64,000 bases of DNA, from contig NZ_QYAB01000001.1 in assembly GCF_016758175.1 (NCBI RefSeq), positions 887,066-951,065 of the forward strand, written 5' to 3'. Shown in pieces: positions 26,855-34,840 of this stretch. This DNA is from Leucobacter zeae. GTDB taxonomy: Bacteria > Actinomycetota > Actinomycetes > Actinomycetales > Microbacteriaceae. Made by a program: the position numbers and the translations under genes. The stretch's first letter is position 1. Every line of letters starts with the position of its first letter. The notes below the pieces were generated by a model, which saw only the letters and a list, made by a program, of their open reading frames with translations, was not told the DNA's origin and ran no database searches.

Positions 26855-27604
26855 ATGACCCTTCACACCTTCCATCTGGCAAGGCTGCCGCGGTTCGCCG
26901 CCGTCCGCTGGCTCCTGCGCGCGCCTCGGGCCCGCGGTCTGCGCCGTGTCGAGGTGCTCGCCGGGATGCGCCTCGGAGCGCCGGCGCTGTCGCTGCAGCG
27001 CATGCAGGTGCATCGGCTCGCCGTCTTCGCGGAGTGGGAGGACGAGGCTGCGCTCGAAAGGTTCCTGCGCGAGCACCCGTTCGGCAGGCGCCTCGCGGCC
27101 GGGTGGCACGTGCGACTGGAGTTTCTGCGCCGCTGGGGGTCGGTCGCAGAGTACTCCCACCTGCCCGAGCACGCCGGGCGTGCGGATCCCGACGCTCCGG
27201 TCGTCGCGGTCACACTCGCGCGGATGCGCCTGCCCGAACTCCCGCGGTTCATCCGCTGGGGGCGCCCGGTCGAACGCCAGGTGCGCGACCATCCGCAGAC
27301 GACGCTCGCGCTCGCGGGCATGCGGCCGCCGCGCTCGGTTTCGACGTTCTCGGTCTGGACGAGCGCCCGTGCCATGACCGGCATGGTCTTCGGACACGGG
27401 GCCGGGAGCGGTGATGGGGCTGGGAGCGGAGACGCCCCCGAGCCGCGCGATGCCGCTGACCCGGAGGCGCGCCGCCACGTCGCGGCGATGGGCGAGCGGG
27501 ACCGCCGGGACTTCCATCACGAGTTCACGACCCTGCGCTTCCGTCCGCTCTCGGAGCACGGGAGCTGGGACGGGCGGTCCGACTACGTGCGCGGCGGTGC
27601 GTGA
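26855..27604 (+). CDS. CrtA-like (spheroidene monooxygenase-like) protein
   Basis: 249 residues. Tandem alpha/beta halves follow the CrtA layout: a first half with RVEVLAGMRLGAPALSLQRM, then VHRLAVFAEWEDEAALERFL and the RRWGSVAEYSHLP bend; and a second half with PVVAVTLARMRLPELPRFIR, ALAGMRPPRSVSTFSVWTSA, and the final HEFTTLRFRPLSEHGSW. In phototrophs CrtA oxidises carotenoids, but no carotenoid gene is near, so the substrate here is unknown. A Gly/Asp-rich insert (GAGSGDGAGSGD) interrupts the second half. It lies 19 nt after the ABC-F stop and is probably co-transcribed. Confidence 0.55.
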   Translation: MTLHTFHLARLPRFAAVRWLLRAPRARGLRRVEVLAGMRLGAPALSLQRMQVHRLAVFAEWEDEAALERFLREHPFGRRLAAGWHVRLEFLRRWGSVAEYSHLPEHAGRADPDAPVVAVTLARMRLPELPRFIRWGRPVERQVRDHPQTTLALAGMRPPRSVSTFSVWTSARAMTGMVFGHGAGSGDGAGSGDAPEPRDAADPEARRHVAAMGERDRRDFHHEFTTLRFRPLSEHGSWDGRSDYVRGGA

Positions 27605-27655
27605 CGCCGGTGCGGGGCACCGTGCGGCGTCGGCGGTGGCCGCTACGCTGGCCGC

Positions 27656-28288
27656 ATGCATCCCGAAGACGAGATCGAACTCCTGCTGACGTACCTGCAG
27701 CACGCGCGCGACGCGCTGCTCTGGAAGCTCGACGGACTGGGCGAGTACGACATCCGGCGCCCGCTCACTCCCACGGGAACGAACCTGCTGGGGCTGCTGA
27801 AGCACACGGCGAGCGTCGAGTACGGCTACCTGACCGAGTGCTTCGGTCGGAACGCGGGCATCGACACGCCCTGGCTCGACGAAGACGCACCCGAGAACGC
27901 CGACCTCTGGGCTGAGGCGCACGAGACGCGCGAGAGCATCGTGGAGCTCGCGCGCGCCGCCTGGGCCGCCGACGATGCGTCGGCCAGAGCGCTCGGCCCC
28001 GACGCGATCGGCGCGGTGCCCTGGTGGGGCGAACGCGGGAAGGCGGTGACGATGCGGCGGCTCCTCGTGCACGCGATCGCCGAGACGCATCGTCACGCCG
28101 GCCACGCCGACATCCTGCGCGAGACGATCGACGGAGCGGCAGGCATGCGCGCGACCGCTGCGAACCTCCCCGACCACGACGCGGAATGGTGGGCGCGGTA
28201 CGTCGAGACGCTCGAGGACGCGGCGCGGGAGGCCGCGCGATCCGAAGACGCCCTGCAGGACGGCGCGGGCGGGGCCTCGCGTGCGTGA
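27656..28288 (+). CDS. DinB/DUF664 family protein
   Basis: 210 residues, four-helix-bundle DinB-like fold. Candidate metal-binding histidines are in LLKHTASVEYGY (about residues 53-64) and HAIAETHRHAGHADILRE (about 137-154), the characteristic pair of the DUF664 branch. This branch includes thiol-dependent (mycothiol/bacillithiol) transferases, though many members are uncharacterised. TACGCT (27644-27649) ends 6 nt before the ATG. The stop is overlapped by the next gene's GTG at 28281. Confidence 0.87.
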   Translation: MHPEDEIELLLTYLQHARDALLWKLDGLGEYDIRRPLTPTGTNLLGLLKHTASVEYGYLTECFGRNAGIDTPWLDEDAPENADLWAEAHETRESIVELARAAWAADDASARALGPDAIGAVPWWGERGKAVTMRRLLVHAIAETHRHAGHADILRETIDGAAGMRATAANLPDHDAEWWARYVETLEDAAREAARSEDALQDGAGGASRA

Positions 28289-29108
28289 GGGGGTCGAGCT
28301 GATCCGCGGCGGCCTCGAGCTGGCTCCGCGGATCGAACCGCTGTGGACGGCGCTGTTCGACCATCACCTCGCGGTCGGCGCCGCTGGCCTGGCCACGATC
28401 CAGCGTTCAGAGACGTGGCCGCGCCGCCTCGCGCACTACCGCGGGCTGTTCGCAGCGCACCCGGAGGCCGAGTTCCTGCTGGCCGTGCGGGACGGGCGCG
28501 ACGTCGGGTATGCGATGCGCTACGTCGAGCGCGAAGCCGGTGGCGAGCACGGCGACGGGACGATGCTGCTCGAGACGCTCAGCGTCCTCCCCGAGGCGCG
28601 CGGCAACGGGATCGGCTCTGGCCTCATGGACGCCGTCGATCGCGCTGCGCGGCGCTCGGGAATCACGCGATCGGCGGTCGAGGTGCTCGGGGGCAACTCG
28701 CGGGCGCGCGACGTGTACCTGGAGCGGGGCTACGCACCGAGCACCGAGCACTGGCTGCGCTCCGAGCCGCCGGGCACGGGGGCTCCTCCCGGGTCGGGGC
28801 CGCGCGCGCCTGAGGCGGTGCGCGCCGGGCTGCGGCGGGCGGCCGAGGAGCGCGGCATGGCATGGACGGTGCTCGAGGGCCCGGACGACACGTGGGTCAC
28901 CGCGTCCGAGATGGTGGATCTCGGATGCGCGGTGCCCGGGAGCATCGAGGCCGCGGATCTCGAGCGGTCGGTCTCCGACATCATCGCGGCAGGGTTCTGG
29001 ACGCTCTTCGTCGAGATCCCGGCGGCGCCCGCGGCGCCCGAACTGCGGGACGCGCTCCGTGGGCTCCGGTTCCGCATGTGCACCGAGCGTCTGGAGCGCG
29101 ACGACTGA
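28281..29108 (+). CDS. GNAT acetyltransferase with extra C-terminal domain
   Basis: 275 residues. A GNAT domain covers about 1-155: the acetyl-CoA loop is RGNGIGSGLMD within LSVLPEARGNGIGSGLMDAV, and the typical C-terminal GNSRARDVYLERGY strand follows. The remaining 115 residues form a second unit of unknown type (about 175-275), with a proline/glycine linker between. The acceptor substrate is unknown. It starts within the last codons of the DinB-like gene and is translationally coupled to it. Confidence 0.82.
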   Translation: MREGVELIRGGLELAPRIEPLWTALFDHHLAVGAAGLATIQRSETWPRRLAHYRGLFAAHPEAEFLLAVRDGRDVGYAMRYVEREAGGEHGDGTMLLETLSVLPEARGNGIGSGLMDAVDRAARRSGITRSAVEVLGGNSRARDVYLERGYAPSTEHWLRSEPPGTGAPPGSGPRAPEAVRAGLRRAAEERGMAWTVLEGPDDTWVTASEMVDLGCAVPGSIEAADLERSVSDIIAAGFWTLFVEIPAAPAAPELRDALRGLRFRMCTERLERDD

Positions 29109-29133
29109 TGCGGACCCCGCAGCTCGAGGCCGC

Positions 29134-29661
29134 TCAGCGCGCGGGCCGGGGGTCGCGATCCACCGCGAAGGCGAGGTGGGGCATGTCGACGCCGCGGTAG
29201 TGCTTCACGAACCGCGACCGCACCGTCATCCCCAGCCGGATCGCCACGTTCATCGAGGCGAGGTTCGTGTCGCGCACCTGCGCGTAGACCCGCTCGGCGC
29301 CGAACTCGGCGAACGCGAGGTCGCGGCACGCCGCCGCGGCCTCGGTCGCGTACCCGCGGTGCCAGTGCTCGCGGTCGAACAGGTAGCCGACCTCGAGCAC
29401 ACGCTCGCCGTCGATCTCCTGGGTCGTGATGCCGCACTGCCCGACGAATTCCCCGGTCCCGCGGAGCTCGACCGCCCAGAGCCCGAAACCGTCCGTCCGA
29501 TATCGGTCCTGCATGCGTCGCAACCAGGCGACGACCCCGGCGTCGTCGAACGGTCCCTCGTACGCGGTCATGGTCTCCGGATCCTGCAGGATCGCGCGCA
29601 GCGCGGGGAGGTCGTCGTCGGTGAGCGGTCTGATCGCGAGGCGTTCGGTGGTGAGGAGCAC
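29134..29661 (-). CDS. GNAT acetyltransferase, RimJ/RimL-like
   Basis: 175 residues from the GTG at 29661. It opens with LLTTERLAIRPLTDDDLPAL, the standard RimL-type start, has the acetyl-CoA signature HWHRGYATEAAAACRDLAFA, and continues with RDTNLASMNVAIRLGM. Members acetylate N-terminal or small amines; the substrate here is unknown. CAGAAT on the minus strand lies 7 nt upstream. The open frame extends far beyond but only this part is GNAT-like. Confidence 0.87.
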   Translation of the reverse strand: MLLTTERLAIRPLTDDDLPALRAILQDPETMTAYEGPFDDAGVVAWLRRMQDRYRTDGFGLWAVELRGTGEFVGQCGITTQEIDGERVLEVGYLFDREHWHRGYATEAAAACRDLAFAEFGAERVYAQVRDTNLASMNVAIRLGMTVRSRFVKHYRGVDMPHLAFAVDRDPRPAR

Positions 29662-29731
29662 GCGCCCTATTCTGGCCCAGCGGCCGCCGAGCCGCACGCC
29701 CGGGCGGCTCCGGCGGCGTCGAGCGGCCCGC

Positions 29732-30115
29732 TCACTCGGCGCAGAGGCAGAAGAGGTGCCCGGCCGGGTCGGCGTAGACGACGAACGACCCGGTCTCGCT
29801 CGGCTGCACCGGATGACGCTTCGCACCGGACGCCTCGGCGAGCCTCCCGGCCTCCTCGAGCGAGGGGACGTCGAAGTCGAGGTGCGCCTGCTGCGGGACG
29901 TCCCCCTCGGGCCACGTCGGCGCGACGTAGCCGTCGATCCGCTGGAAGGAGAGCGTGAACGCCGAGCCCTCAGGCGGCACGAGGTCGACCCAGCGATCGT
30001 CGGACTCGGGATCGATGCTCCAGCCGAGGAGCCCGGCGTAGAACCCCGCCAGCGCGGCGGGATCGGCGCAGTCGTAGACAAAGGTGTGTTTGCTGACGCG
30101 GATGTGCGAACTCAT
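29732..30115 (-). CDS. VOC superfamily protein (glyoxalase-like)
   Basis: 127 residues from the ATG at 30115. The fold is seen in THTFVYDCADPAALAGFYAG-type opening (residues 9-27: KHTFVYDCADPAALAGFYAG) and in the second half HLDFDVPSLEEAGRLAEASG, ending VYADPAGHLFCLCAE with the metal-position E. The VOC scaffold covers glyoxalase, dioxygenase and antibiotic-binding proteins; the exact activity is unknown. TACACT (minus strand, 30127-30122) ends 6 nt before the ATG. Divergent from another VOC-type gene at 30291. Confidence 0.85.
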   Translation of the reverse strand: MSSHIRVSKHTFVYDCADPAALAGFYAGLLGWSIDPESDDRWVDLVPPEGSAFTLSFQRIDGYVAPTWPEGDVPQQAHLDFDVPSLEEAGRLAEASGAKRHPVQPSETGSFVVYADPAGHLFCLCAE

Positions 30116-30290
30116 GCCCGCAGTGTATGCCGATGCGCCCCGCGAATCCATGCCCGTGACAGGGTCGTGCGGCGGCGCCTGGGAATGGAACGGGAACGGT
30201 GGTGCGTGTCGGTGGTCGCGTGCATACTGAGGGCGTGCGCACCCGCGGCCGACCCGGCCCGGGGCGAAACCGACGAAGGAGTCCGACATT

Positions 30291-30710
30291 ATGGCACACA
30301 ATCTGGCAACGTACATCTCGCTTCCCGGCACCACCGGCGAGGCGATGGAGCACTGGCACGAGGTCTTCGGCGGCGAGCTGCAGATCATGCGCTACGGCGA
30401 TATGCCGGCGATGGAGGGCATGCCGTTCACGCCCGATCCGCAGGCGGTCGCGCACGCGACCCTCGATCTTCCGGGCGGCAGCATCGCCGGGGGAGATGCG
30501 ATGGAGGACGGCAACGATTACAACGTCCGCGGCAGCGCCTACTCGTTGCTGTACACGACCGACACCCCCGACGAGGCCCGCGAGCTCATCGCGAAGCTGC
30601 TGGAGGGCGGCGGCGAGAGCGGCATGCCGTTCGAGCAGGCGCCGTGGGGCGGCTGGTACGGCCAGGCGTTCGATCGCTACGGCGTGATGTGGTCCTTCTC
30701 GTGCGAGTGA
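30291..30710 (+). CDS. PhnB-like VOC protein
   Basis: 139 residues. The PhnB/demethylmenaquinone-methyltransferase-like branch of VOC is indicated by HNLATYISLPGTTGEAMEHW, the paired glycine-rich turn and the C-terminal PWGGWYGQAFDRYGVMWSFS. PhnB itself has no settled function. The GAAGGAG ribosome-binding site is 9 nt before the ATG. It is followed after 23 bp by an alpha/beta hydrolase with its own TAGCGT hexamer. Confidence 0.87.
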   Translation: MAHNLATYISLPGTTGEAMEHWHEVFGGELQIMRYGDMPAMEGMPFTPDPQAVAHATLDLPGGSIAGGDAMEDGNDYNVRGSAYSLLYTTDTPDEARELIAKLLEGGGESGMPFEQAPWGGWYGQAFDRYGVMWSFSCE

Positions 30711-30733
30711 ACCGCTGGGGGTAGCGTGGAGGG

Positions 30734-31549
30734 GTGACTGCAGCACACGACTCCTTCCCGATCCACTCCCAGGTCGTCGGCGACGCGGCCTCCGCCGAGC
30801 GGCGGGTGGTGTTCCTCCACGGTCTGTTCGGGCGCGGGAAGAACCTGCTGCGGATCGCCTCCGGGCTGCAACCCGAGGCGGCGAGCCTGCTTGTGGACCT
30901 GCCGAATCACGGCGCCTCCGGGTGGACCGAGAGCTTCGACTACGCGCAGCTCGCCGACCTCGTCGCCGCGCACGTGCGCGACGGCTTTGCCGCGCACGGC
31001 GCGGTCGACGTGGTCGGGCACTCGATGGGCGGCAAGGTCGCAATGCTGCTCGCGCTGCGGCACCCCGAGCTGGTGCGCCGGCTCGTGGTGATCGACATCT
31101 CGCCGGTCGGATCGTCGCGCGGCACGTTCCCCCACCTGCTCGACGCGCTCGCGAGCCTCGATCTCCGAGCGCTCGAGCGCCGGGCCGACGCCGGGGCGCT
31201 GCTGCGGGAGCGGATTCCCGACGACGCCGTACGGGGGTTCCTGCTGCAGAACCTGCGCCGCGAGGGAGACGGCTTCGCCTGGGAGCCGAATCTGGGCCTG
31301 CTGCATGCGGAACTCGATGCGGTCATGGGGTTCCCCGAGGTGCGGGGCGCGACCTTCGACGGGCCGGTGCTCTGGATGCGCGGCGAGCTCTCGGACTACA
31401 TCACCGACGACGATGCGCCGGCCATGCGCGCGCTGTTCCCGCGCACGGTGCGCATGACGGTGCGCGGTGCCGGGCACTGGGTGCACGCCGAGAAGCCCGA
31501 CGAGGTGGTCACCGCGCTGCGCCGGTTCCTCGTCGAGTCCGGCGACTGA
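30734..31549 (+). CDS. Alpha/beta hydrolase (YbfF-like esterase)
   Basis: 271 residues from a GTG. Visible features are the oxyanion motif VVFLHGLFGRGKN (about 34-46), DLPNHGAS, the nucleophile elbow VVGHSMGGKVAM (Ser in GHSMGG, about residue 97), IDISPVGSS, and the late GAGHWVHAEKP histidine. This pattern fits the YbfF-type short-chain acyl esterases. No signal peptide. TAGCGT at 30722-30727 ends 6 nt before the GTG. Confidence 0.87.
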   Translation: MTAAHDSFPIHSQVVGDAASAERRVVFLHGLFGRGKNLLRIASGLQPEAASLLVDLPNHGASGWTESFDYAQLADLVAAHVRDGFAAHGAVDVVGHSMGGKVAMLLALRHPELVRRLVVIDISPVGSSRGTFPHLLDALASLDLRALERRADAGALLRERIPDDAVRGFLLQNLRREGDGFAWEPNLGLLHAELDAVMGFPEVRGATFDGPVLWMRGELSDYITDDDAPAMRALFPRTVRMTVRGAGHWVHAEKPDEVVTALRRFLVESGD

Positions 31550-31576
31550 GCGCCGCGCCGGTCCCGCAGAGGCGGA

Positions 31577-32281
31577 TCAGCCGCGCCGGTCGAGCGTGTT
31601 CCCCGATCCGGCATCGACGGCAGCAGACTCCGCTCCGCCGACCCACGAGACCGAGTTCCCGTTGCCGTGGATCTCGAGCGAGCCGAGCGATCCGCTCAGC
31701 AGCACGGTCGCGCCGTCGCCGTTCAGCACCGCGCTCGTGGCCTCGACGCCGTTCAGCACGGCTCCCTGCCCGTCGATCCGCACGGATCCGACGCGCTGGT
31801 TGGTGAGCGTCGTGCCCGGGGCCGAGGTCGTGAACTCCTCGACCTCTGTGACGTTGAGCGAGACGCCCGGAGCCGTGACGGTCGCGGTTCCCCACGCGTC
31901 GCCGAGGATCGTCGCTCCCTCGCCGCCGACCTCGACGGTCTCGGCCGACTCGATGTTCGCCTGCACGCGCGCGCCGTCGACCCGCACCGTGCCGCACGGG
32001 CCGGTCAGCACGGCCGACGCCTCGTCCGCCGCGATCGAAACGGACTCCTCGTCCGCGCAGAGGTGGTCGCCCGCGACCTCGAGCCACCCGCTGCCGGCAT
32101 CCGATCCGGCCCCCTCGGCGGCCGCGTTCGCGGCATCCGCCCCGCCGCCCGCCTGCGGCTCCGCGCCTGGCTCCGCCGCGCACCCCGCGAGGCCGGACAG
32201 GAGGAGTGCCGCGGACAGCGCCAGCGGGCCGAGAACTCGGGCGGGGCGACGAACGAACACGGAATCCGACGGGCGCTGCAT
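31577..32281 (-). CDS. DUF3060 lipoprotein
   Basis: 234 residues. A clear lipoprotein signal ends LSGLAGC at about C34, followed by a disordered A/G/E linker. The rest is a series of short beta strands (VEVGGEGATILGDAWGTATV, VLNGDGATVLLSGSLGSLEI, HGNGNSVSWVG) typical of DUF3060, which forms a beta-solenoid-like fold of unknown function on the cell surface. TAGACT (minus strand, 32294-32289) ends 7 nt before the ATG. Confidence 0.82.
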   Translation of the reverse strand: MQRPSDSVFVRRPARVLGPLALSAALLLSGLAGCAAEPGAEPQAGGGADAANAAAEGAGSDAGSGWLEVAGDHLCADEESVSIAADEASAVLTGPCGTVRVDGARVQANIESAETVEVGGEGATILGDAWGTATVTAPGVSLNVTEVEEFTTSAPGTTLTNQRVGSVRIDGQGAVLNGVEATSAVLNGDGATVLLSGSLGSLEIHGNGNSVSWVGGAESAAVDAGSGNTLDRRG

Positions 32282-32385
32282 ACGCGGCAGTCTAGAGCGG
32301 TCGTCGGCATGTCGACAATACGAACGGCGGGTGTCGGGCGGGTACGGCGCGGCGCGGGCCGCGGCGGGCGGGGTGATAATGAGTC

Positions 32386-32898
32386 ATGGACGCCAATCCG
32401 GCCGTGACCTATCGTCCGCTCAGGGGCGGCGAGAACTGGTTGCTGCTCGAGGCCTCGCTCGGCAATTTCAACTGGAAGGTGCCCTGGTTCTCGCGGGAGC
32501 AGGTGCTCGCCCGACCCGACCTCGCCCGGTACACGCTCCTCGAGCCCGACCGCGGCGACTTCGGGATCGTGGTGGAGCAGGACACCGAGCCGATCGGGGT
32601 CGCCTGGGCCCTCTACCTCCCGGCGTCGGCGCCGGGCTACGGCTGGGTCGATGAGTCCACTCCCGAGTTCTGCATCTGGGTGGACGAGCCGTACCGCGGG
32701 CTCGGGATCGGCCGGGCGCTGACGCAGCGGCTGCTCGCGGAGGCCAGGGACCGCGCGGTGCGACGGGTGAGCCTCTCGGTCGATCGCGCCAATCTGCGCG
32801 CCAAGTTGCTCTACATGGACCTCGGCTTCGCGCCGATCCCCGGAGGCGAGCTGTACGGGGTGCTGCTCTGGCAGGATCCCGCGGTCCGCGGTGCCTGA
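32386..32898 (+). CDS. GNAT acetyltransferase
   Basis: 170 residues. The acetyl-CoA site is EPYRGLGIGRALTQRLLAEA (about 105-124), followed by SVDRANLRAKLLYMDLGFAP, the standard GNAT end. The N-terminal part is family-specific (YRPLRGGENWLLLEASLGNF). The substrate is unknown. GATAAT at 32375-32380 ends 5 nt before the ATG, so a leaderless transcript is likely. Confidence 0.85.
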   Translation: MDANPAVTYRPLRGGENWLLLEASLGNFNWKVPWFSREQVLARPDLARYTLLEPDRGDFGIVVEQDTEPIGVAWALYLPASAPGYGWVDESTPEFCIWVDEPYRGLGIGRALTQRLLAEARDRAVRRVSLSVDRANLRAKLLYMDLGFAPIPGGELYGVLLWQDPAVRGA

Positions 32899-33001
32899 GG
32901 GGGCGCGACCTCGGCCGCTTCCGGCGGGGCGCGCGGCGCACGGCACCGGGACGCGCGACGATGAAGATCCACGACGAAGATTCACGACGAAGGAGACGAG
33001 C

Positions 33002-33211
33002 ATGTCGGATCAGGTGCAGGGGCCGAAGTCGTACTTCCCCTCGATCGAGGCGAAGTACGGCAAGAGCATCGACGAGTGGATCGCGGAGCTGCGCCCCCAC
33101 GCCGGCGAGAAGCACATGGAGCAGGTCGCCTTCCTCAAGGGGCAGGGGATGGGACACGGACACGCCAACGCGCTCGTGCACGTCTTCCGCGCCGAGCACG
33201 ACGGGGCGTAG
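33002..33211 (+). CDS. DUF4287 small protein
   Basis: 69 residues. The motif pattern SYFPSIEAKYGKSIDEWIAE, then HMEQVAFLKGQGMGHGHANA, matches DUF4287, a helical domain of unknown function. The ribosome-binding site GAAGGAG at 32990-32996 selects this ATG within a longer frame. Probably the first gene of a short run with the SRPBCC gene. Confidence 0.87.
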   Translation: MSDQVQGPKSYFPSIEAKYGKSIDEWIAELRPHAGEKHMEQVAFLKGQGMGHGHANALVHVFRAEHDGA

Positions 33212-33238
33212 CGTGGCTCGCCGACGCGGAGCCGGGCC

Positions 33239-33733
33239 GTGGTGACGTTCCGCCTCGAGACCGTGATCGCGGCGCCGCCTGAGGAGTGCTTCGCCTTGAG
33301 TCTGTCGGTGGACGCGCACACCGCGTCCATGAGCGGCTCCGCCGAGCGCATCGTCGGCGGAGTGACCGCCGGAGAGATGCGCGCGGGGGAGACGGTCACC
33401 TGGCGCGCCACGCACTTCGGCATCCCCTGGCGGTTGACATCGCGCATCTCGGAGTACGCGGCGCCGCACCGGTTCGTGGACGAGCAGGTGTCCGGACCCT
33501 TCGCCGCATGGCGGCACGAGCACCGATTCGAAGCGATCGAGGGGACCGCCGCCGCTCGCCGACCCGAGGCAGGCCCGGCTCGCCTCGCCACCCGGATGAT
33601 CGACCTCGTCGAGTTCGCCGCGCCCCTCGGACTGCTCGGCCGGCTCGCCGAGCGCCTCGTGCTCCGGCGCTATCTGGAGCGGTTGCTCGAGCGCCGCAAC
33701 CGCTGGCTCGCCGAGCAGCTGGAGCGCGCGTGA
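33239..33733 (+). CDS. SRPBCC superfamily protein
   Basis: 164 residues from a GTG. The START/Bet v1-like ligand cavity fold is shown by FRLETVIAAPPEECFALSLS at the start, GETVTWRATHFGIPWRLTSR and RFVDEQVSGPFAAWRHEHRF in the middle, and a C-terminal helix. Members bind hydrophobic ligands or act as cyclases. It follows DUF4287 by 27 bp and overlaps the next small gene by GTGA. Confidence 0.82.
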   Translation: MVTFRLETVIAAPPEECFALSLSVDAHTASMSGSAERIVGGVTAGEMRAGETVTWRATHFGIPWRLTSRISEYAAPHRFVDEQVSGPFAAWRHEHRFEAIEGTAAARRPEAGPARLATRMIDLVEFAAPLGLLGRLAERLVLRRYLERLLERRNRWLAEQLERA

Positions 33734-33951
33734 GCGGGCTGCCGGGGGGCCTGGCCGACGACCCGTTCACGTTCCGGATCGCGAAGTCCGGGGAGATCCG
33801 AATCGACCGAGGGGGCCGGACGGTGACGGTGGTCCGGGGTCGGGCGGCCGATCGGCTCGCCGCCCGGCTCGGGCACGATCCGGTGCAGGATCAGCATCTG
33901 CTCGCGCGGGCGACGGGCAACTACCGGCGGGGCACCGAGCGGCGGGCGTAG
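33730..33951 (+). CDS. Small conserved actinobacterial protein
   Basis: 73 residues from a GTG overlapping the SRPBCC stop (GTGA). The pattern FTFRIAKSGEIRIDRGGRTV, then VRGRAADRLAARL and ATGNYRRG, is a recurrent short protein in Actinobacteria, without known function. The end contains the TAGCAT hexamer (33949-33954) used by the DUF1345 gene. Confidence 0.65.
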   Translation: MSGLPGGLADDPFTFRIAKSGEIRIDRGGRTVTVVRGRAADRLAARLGHDPVQDQHLLARATGNYRRGTERRA

Positions 33952-33960
33952 CATCTCGGT

Positions 33961-34617
33961 ATGAGCGGACTTCCGGTACGGGCGCAGGTGCGAGTGCGAT
34001 GGGCCGTCGCGGCGGTATGCGGCACCGGCGTCGGAGCGCTCGCGGCTCCATGGCTCGGGGTCGCCGCCGGGCTGCTCGCGGGCTGGGCCGCGCTGGCGCT
34101 CGTCAGCCTCGCGTGGATGCTGCTGCAGGTCTGGCCGATGGACGCCGCCGCGACGCGCGCCCACGCGACGGCCGAGGATCCCGGCCGTCGGACGGCGCGC
34201 ATCATCGCCATCGCGGGCAGCGTGGTGAGCCTCGCCGCGGTGGGGGTTGTCGTGGTGCAGGCGAAGCACGCTCCGCCGCTCGAGAGCGCCCTGCTCGCCG
34301 GCGTCGCGGTGCTCAGCGTCGTGGCGTCGTGGGCGCTCATCCAGGCCAACTACCTGCTGCACTACGCTCGGGTCTACTACGAGGACGACGGCACGGGCGG
34401 TGCCGTCGGAGGCATCGACTTCAACCAGAGCGAGGCGCCCTGCTACACCGACTTCGCGTACTTCTCAGTGGGGCTCGGCATGACCTATCAGGTCTCGGAC
34501 ACCGACATCACGAGCAACGCGGTCCGCCGCATCGTCATCGCTCAGACCCTGCTCGCGTACCTGTTCGGCGCGGGAATCATCGCGACGGTGATCAACCTGA
34601 TCGCCGGACTGGGCTGA
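33961..34617 (+). CDS. DUF1345 integral membrane protein
   Basis: 218 residues with about five membrane helices (10-27, 32-55, 78-98, 104-126, 190-212). The DUF1345 signature HYARVYYEDD-type segment is present (LLHYARVYYEDDGTGGAVGG), followed by the DFAYFSVGLGMTYQVSDTDI stretch. Function unknown. TAGCAT ends 6 nt before the ATG. A hairpin-repeat cluster follows the gene. Confidence 0.87.
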   Translation: MSGLPVRAQVRVRWAVAAVCGTGVGALAAPWLGVAAGLLAGWAALALVSLAWMLLQVWPMDAAATRAHATAEDPGRRTARIIAIAGSVVSLAAVGVVVVQAKHAPPLESALLAGVAVLSVVASWALIQANYLLHYARVYYEDDGTGGAVGGIDFNQSEAPCYTDFAYFSVGLGMTYQVSDTDITSNAVRRIVIAQTLLAYLFGAGIIATVINLIAGLG

Positions 34618-34698
34618 ACCGGAGTCCGTCCGGCTCTCCGTCGGTCCGAGCGGTGCGCTTCCTCAGCGGTCGTCCCGCGCGACGAGGGAGTCGCGGGT

Positions 34699-34800
34699 GG
34701 ATCCTGCGACTCGCTTCGCTCCCGCAGGATGACGGGACGGGTGAGGGGCTACTCCCGCAGGATGACGGGACGGGTGAGGGGGTGCTCACGCAGGATGACC
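34699..34800. repeat. Dispersed hairpin repeat, copy 2, plus 33-bp tandem repeats
   Basis: A full copy (GGATCCTGCG at 34699-34708, CGCAGGAT at 34723-34730). From 34720 the sequence TCCCGCAGGATGACGGGACG and the next 13 bases repeat with a 33-bp period (34720, 34753, partial at 34786). The tandem part copies only the right half of the hairpin. It fills the gap between convergent genes. Confidence 0.85.
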
Positions 34801-34840
34801 GGACGAGAACGAGGCCGCTCCCGCGGAGGTCCGGGAACGG

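Noticed and set aside
24398..28288. Biosynthetic gene cluster (hydrolase, ABC-F, CrtA-like, DinB-like)
   Set aside because: No core synthase, carrier domain or tailoring set is present, and the genes are a mixture of common single-domain proteins.
33730..33951. Toxin-antitoxin pair with the SRPBCC gene
   Set aside because: The small protein matches a recurrent housekeeping-like actinobacterial pattern and the partner is an ordinary ligand-binding fold; no toxin motif.
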